Below, piece after piece: positions 13,174-16,462 of a stretch of DNA of 16,462 nucleotides (position 1 is its first letter; every line of letters starts with the position of its first letter). The notes below the pieces were generated by a model. It searched no databases. It was not told the DNA's origin and was given only the letters and a program-made list of their open reading frames with translations. The DNA is from a bacterium (lineage in GTDB: Bacteria; Cyanobacteriota; Vampirovibrionia; Obscuribacterales; Obscuribacteraceae), in contig JAUIJG010000067.1 of assembly GCA_030431355.1 (NCBI GenBank), positions 1 to 16,462 on the forward strand, written 5' to 3'. The position numbers and the translations under genes are program-made.

Positions 13174-15843
13174 TTATCTCTCTTTCAGGACTGGCTCAAG
13201 CAGTTTTACCGCTCCGGTATTGCCATCGACCTCTACCAGATCTCCGTCATGCCAGATCCGGGTTGCTCCTGTAACCCCACCCACACAGGGAAGACCATAC
13301 TCCCTGGCCACCAGGGCACCGTGCTGAAGCAGACCACCAACTTCAAGAATCAGTCCGGCGGCATTGATAAATAGCGGTGTCCAACCAGGGTCCGTGGCTC
13401 TTGCCACTAGAATCTCTCCCACTTCCAGCGGCTTCTCATCCGGAGATGAGAGAACCTTGATTCGTCCCTGCACCACTCCCGAAGAGATAGGGGCACCAAC
13501 TACGACACCATCTTCCATCTGGGCGACTTTAGGTCTGACGATTTCACCACGGGAATCTATCAGAGCAGGCATGCGGATAACACCGGCCAACTGATCGGTA
13601 AAGCTGCGATTTGAGTGGGCTTTATCAGTGAGGTCATCTTTGCTCCAGGGACCATGTTTCTCCAGATCTTCGATGGTCAAATCAAAGATCTGCTCCACAT
13701 TCTCCAATTGACCTTTTTTCACCAGCCTCTCAGCTTCTGCCAGGAGTCGCTGACGCAAAAGGTCGATCATATAGATGACGCAGAATTTGTGAAACTCTCG
13801 ATATCCGCCGAGCACCTCCCAGGCGTTATAAGTGTTGCGGAATCGATTCAACTTGCTCTTATCAATATCTTTGAGGCGATCACATATCTCCTGGTAGGTT
13901 TTGGCCCGCAGTTTTACACCTTCTTCAAAACGCTTCTGTGGGTTAGGAGCGCCCTTGTCTTCGCTGGCCAGGGCTTTAATCTGCAGAAGTAAACTTCTAG
14001 GATTGTCTCTGTATCTGGGGGAGGCGATATCTAACTCACCCGGTCCACGATGTCCATAGGTGCTTAGAAAATCATTCCATCTAACTTTGAAATCGGCAGG
14101 AAGATCTTGATCCTCCACCGGCTTGTCCACATCCAGGGCGCCCTGGGAGCCGCGCAACAAGCGAGAGACCCGGTACAACTCAAGTCCCATCTCGGTGGTC
14201 ACATTATTAGGTAGTGCCACCTCTAGATTTTTCACCAGATTAGGATCAATTATCCGGCAAGCTTTCTTCATGCGTTCTAGAGCGTATCTTGAACCGGCAA
14301 AACAAGTGATTGAATGCTTAAACAGATAATCAGCCGTTCTCTCGAAGAGCTTATCCACCATTTTCGCAAGGCCGAGTTTTGACTGGGAGATTTTTCTGAG
14401 ATCTTCTTTGAGTTTTAGAAACTCTTTCTGGGCATCGCGATGAGCATCGTAGGGAAAAGTTCTTGCCCTGATAACACCGGGAAGAGTCTTGAACAAAGTA
14501 GGCAATAGCGTAAACGGTACTTTTAGAAGCCTGGGACTGACATTGATTTCATAAATGCTGGTGTCGATGCTGCGTAAAGACTTAGCCACAACCGGATCCA
14601 TATTTTCCAGCTTGTCAGCCAGGCTCTCTTTGCTCAAGAGAGCAAGGGCGGCCGTCAGATCTAGATAGAACCGGCCTCCTGCCACTCGGGCAAATCCTTT
14701 GCTACCATTGCCACCGCCAAAAGGATCAATACCATATACCTTCTGTCCGGCAAGCTTGCCTATTCTTTTCATGACAGAACAGCCCATGGCCGAGACCGGC
14801 TTTTCCAGAGCCTGTACAGTCAGAGAGACATCAAGAAAGAGTTTTCGTGGCTTATTCGGCGGAGTAAGTAACTCCGGCGGCAAAGGCACAAATGTTGTTA
14901 CCGGCCGAGCTTGAAGAATATACTCATGGTCATTGGAAACCGCCCACTCCACGTCAACGGGCTTCCGGAAAACCTCTTCCAGGGTTTTAACGTATCTGGT
15001 CAGGGAAAGAGCTGTGCCGTCGCTCAAGCATAGCTCCGTATCAGATTCACCCTCGGCTTTGACCTCCCGGGTTCCTCCTTTTTCCAGCAAAAGCACTTTC
15101 GATTCTTTGGCTCCGCAGACCCTGTTTTTAACCTGCATCTTCCATTTGTCAACGATGACAGTATCGGGAGTACAGGTACCGGAGACGACCGACTCGCCCA
15201 GACCCCAGTTGGCGTTGAAGACAACCTCATCATAGTTGTTGGTGAGGGGATTGATTGAAAATACGACACCGGAGATGTCGCTCTTGATCTGCTCTTGAAC
15301 AATCACCGCAATTCGAGGCTCCAGTAGATTGAAGCCATGGGCTAACTTGTAACACTGGACTCTGTAATCAAGACAGGAGGAGAAAGCTTGCTTAATAGCG
15401 TCGAATACGCTTTTTTGGGTAACACCCAGGATGGTTTCATATCCGCCGGCAAAGGAGAATCCGGCAAGGTCCTCTTCCGGGGATGAGGAGCGAACCGCGT
15501 ACAGGTCAACATCCTCCAGCGAACCTAAAGCTTCATTGATAACAGCCTTTTGTTCCGCCGAGAACTCAAGAGAGCTAGCTCTCTCCTTTAACTTAGCGGA
15601 GCATGACTCCAGCTCGAGTTCATCTGCTTTTTCAAAAGCTTTCCATTCTCCGGACAGCTTCAGCTCGCTTATCCAGCATTGAAAAAACTCGACCGTCAAA
15701 ACAAATCCAGGAGGCGTGGGCAAGCCGATTTGAGCCATTCTTATCAATGACTGGCCTTTCCCTCCCACCAGGGATAACTGTGCTGTAAGGGCGCCGGGGA
15801 AGTAAACAACTTCCGGAAGGGTTCTCTCTTTCGTAAGGCTCAA
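13174..15843 (-). CDS. rifampin phosphotransferase-like / PEP-synthase-related ATP-dependent dikinase
   Basis: This 889-residue cytosolic protein has the three-part layout of rifampin phosphotransferase: an N-terminal ATP-grasp domain (about 10-317: VGGKGQSLIRM, YAVRSSSPEEDLAGFSFAGGYET, ending YILQARPVTTF), a large middle domain (about 330-770, with YGHRGPGELDI at 596-606) and a C-terminal swivelling His domain (about 780-885) with EVGGLLQHGALVAREYGLP, His841 being the phospho-carrier. Enzymes of this type use ATP to phosphorylate a substrate, releasing AMP and Pi. True PEP synthase and PPDK have a further C-terminal TIM barrel; this protein ends about 48 residues after the His, so PEP synthase activity is unlikely. 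The substrate may be a rifamycin-like compound or something else. TTG 15843 is the only usable start before the stop at 15876, with a weak GGGG upstream. Confidence 0.88.
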   Translation of the reverse strand: MSLTKERTLPEVVYFPGALTAQLSLVGGKGQSLIRMAQIGLPTPPGFVLTVEFFQCWISELKLSGEWKAFEKADELELESCSAKLKERASSLEFSAEQKAVINEALGSLEDVDLYAVRSSSPEEDLAGFSFAGGYETILGVTQKSVFDAIKQAFSSCLDYRVQCYKLAHGFNLLEPRIAVIVQEQIKSDISGVVFSINPLTNNYDEVVFNANWGLGESVVSGTCTPDTVIVDKWKMQVKNRVCGAKESKVLLLEKGGTREVKAEGESDTELCLSDGTALSLTRYVKTLEEVFRKPVDVEWAVSNDHEYILQARPVTTFVPLPPELLTPPNKPRKLFLDVSLTVQALEKPVSAMGCSVMKRIGKLAGQKVYGIDPFGGGNGSKGFARVAGGRFYLDLTAALALLSKESLADKLENMDPVVAKSLRSIDTSIYEINVSPRLLKVPFTLLPTLFKTLPGVIRARTFPYDAHRDAQKEFLKLKEDLRKISQSKLGLAKMVDKLFERTADYLFKHSITCFAGSRYALERMKKACRIIDPNLVKNLEVALPNNVTTEMGLELYRVSRLLRGSQGALDVDKPVEDQDLPADFKVRWNDFLSTYGHRGPGELDIASPRYRDNPRSLLLQIKALASEDKGAPNPQKRFEEGVKLRAKTYQEICDRLKDIDKSKLNRFRNTYNAWEVLGGYREFHKFCVIYMIDLLRQRLLAEAERLVKKGQLENVEQIFDLTIEDLEKHGPWSKDDLTDKAHSNRSFTDQLAGVIRMPALIDSRGEIVRPKVAQMEDGVVVGAPISSGVVQGRIKVLSSPDEKPLEVGEILVARATDPGWTPLFINAAGLILEVGGLLQHGALVAREYGLPCVGGVTGATRIWHDGDLVEVDGNTGAVKLLEPVLKER

Positions 15844-15894
15844 AGATGCTACCCCGCTAGATCGGATATCGCATCAGTTTCGCACAAAATTGGC

Positions 15895-15924
15895 TTTATA
15901 TGATCAGATGTTTAGCCTGGACAA
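15895..15924 (-). promoter_or_regulatory. candidate sigma-70-type promoter of the dikinase gene
   Basis: On the minus strand TTGTCC (15924-15919) and TATAAA (15900-15895) are separated by 18 bases, about 50 bp before the TTG start at 15843. Both boxes are near consensus. Inferred from sequence and position only. Confidence 0.45.
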
Positions 15925-16070
15925 ACTTTAATTTACTATTTGATCTTATCAATAGAATTTATGCATAATAAAAAAATTTACAAATTTATTTAATAAATGG
16001 ATAATTTACAAAAAATTTTAAATTTAGGTAAAGAATATGGAATATGTATAATTGAAGTTAATATAATGCC
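15921..16070. other. very AT-rich divergent intergenic region with palindromes and direct repeats
   Basis: Only 24 of 150 bases are G or C, and 6 of 60 in 15961-16020, far below the surrounding genes. It contains TTGAT-CTT-ATCAA (15940-15952) overlapping CTATT...AATAG (15936-15955), and two copies of AATTTACAAA (15975-15984 and 16003-16012). It separates the divergent dikinase and NUDIX-fold genes, so it probably carries promoters and binding sites; which protein binds is unknown. Confidence 0.55.
16047..16052 (+). promoter_or_regulatory. TATAAT -10 element before the NUDIX-fold gene
   Basis: A perfect TATAAT lies about 19 bp before the TTG start at 16071; a second TATAAT at 16062-16067 is probably too close to serve. 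No good -35 is seen at 16-18 bases upstream, so the call is tentative in this AT-rich stretch. Confidence 0.3.
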
Positions 16071-16462
16071 TTGAATACAAATCTATTGTCTCCTGATCCC
16101 CGCCTTGAGTCGTCCTCGCGAATTAACCAATTCGTTTCCGTGGATTGTGTTATTTTCGGGTTTGACAACTCGGACTTGAATGTGCTGTTGATTGAAAGAA
16201 ATCCTAAGGACAAGAATGACTTAATGGCCTTACCTGGGAACTTGATTTACGAAGGGGAGAACTTAGACCATGCAGCCGTTCGGGTGTTGAAGGAGTTGAC
16301 CAATCTTTCGGATATTTTTCTGGAGCAATCGCATACTTTTGGAGATCAAAATCGCATCAGCAAGCAGAAGGATTTGGAATGGTTAAAGAAGGTTCGAGAC
16401 CTTCCTTCCGCACATGTGATTACGGTCAGCTATTTTTCTTTAGTGAAACTAGATCGGTATCA
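16071..16462 (+). CDS. NUDIX-fold protein, NrtR-like regulator candidate (3' end beyond window)
   Basis: The first 130 residues of a NUDIX-domain protein are present; the gene runs off the window. Residues 21-42 (FVSVDCVIFGFD, then LNVLLIERN) form the opening strands, and LMALPGNLIYEGENLDHAAV (51-70) followed by RVLKELTNL is the Nudix-box region. Against the consensus G-x5-E-x7-R-E-U-x-E-E, the first Gly is Asn57, Glu63 and Arg71 are kept, the next Glu is Val72, and the final pair reads Glu75-Leu76, so the metal site is incomplete. TFGDQNR and HVITVSYFSLV are typical of the NrtR/COG4111 group, in which a degenerate Nudix domain senses ADP-ribose-type ligands and a C-terminal winged helix binds DNA. 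The winged helix would lie outside the window, so hydrolase versus regulator is open. A stop at 16059-16061 limits the start; TTG 16071 is the first start codon, with no clear Shine-Dalgarno. Confidence 0.8.
   Translation, partial: MNTNLLSPDPRLESSSRINQFVSVDCVIFGFDNSDLNVLLIERNPKDKNDLMALPGNLIYEGENLDHAAVRVLKELTNLSDIFLEQSHTFGDQNRISKQKDLEWLKKVRDLPSAHVITVSYFSLVKLDRY

Noticed and set aside
13174..15843. Reading the dikinase as phosphoenolpyruvate synthase (ppsA)
   Set aside because: The His domain is at the extreme C terminus, so the PEP/pyruvate-binding barrel of PpsA is absent.
1..16462. CRISPR array, insertion sequence or prophage
   Set aside because: No regularly spaced direct repeats, transposase, integrase or terminal inverted repeats were seen.

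Overview
The window is a bacterial chromosomal segment of roughly balanced base composition with ten recognisable protein-coding genes, the last cut by the window edge. It holds no rRNA, tRNA, insertion sequence or CRISPR array. Many exported proteins (two TldD/TldE-type proteins, a probable lipoprotein, a membrane-anchored repeat protein and a secreted metalloprotease) sit beside ordinary cytosolic enzymes. The species cannot be fixed from the sequence. A non-photosynthetic relative of cyanobacteria (Obscuribacterales-like) would fit the gene style, but that is a guess. Non-ATG starts are unusually common.

Layout. (1) 57-3630, minus strand: an exported TldD-like metallopeptidase (HExxxH and distal Cys kept) followed by its exported TldE-like partner, which has lost those residues. 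(2) 3768-4553, minus: a probable lipoprotein of unknown function. (3) 4686-5831, plus: a MoeB/ThiF-type E1 enzyme fused to a rhodanese domain, divergent from the lipoprotein gene and separated from it by a short region with an 11-bp tandem repeat. (4) 6073-11079: a sugar-metabolism block with a glycogen-debranching-type glucosidase on plus, convergent with a minus-strand pair of a trehalose-6-phosphate phosphatase-type HAD enzyme (otsB-like) and a GT20 trehalose-6-phosphate synthase-type enzyme (otsA-like). The phosphatase gene appears to start at CTG behind a perfect Shine-Dalgarno. The 428-bp gap between the two holds nested inverted repeats. (5) 11225-13167, plus: two overlapping genes (GTGA junction) encoding a membrane-anchored protein built from 7-residue Leu/Pro repeats and a secreted TPR-matrixin protease whose third zinc ligand position is Asn. 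(6) 13174-15843, minus: a rifampin-phosphotransferase-like ATP-dependent dikinase. (7) 15844-16462: a very AT-rich intergenic region (about 16% GC), then the 5' part of a NUDIX-fold gene with a degenerate Nudix box, resembling NrtR-type regulators.

How the parts work together. The otsA/otsB-like enzymes would make a UDP-glucose-derived disaccharide such as trehalose, and the glucosidase could release glucose units from alpha-glucan or a related glucoside. The TldD/TldE pair probably forms an exported heterodimeric peptidase. The repeat protein and matrixin look like a co-translated cell-surface pair. The most unusual items are the proline-heptad protein, the CTG-started phosphatase gene, the folded-looking spacer between the two trehalose genes, and an identical octapeptide shared by the two trehalose enzymes.
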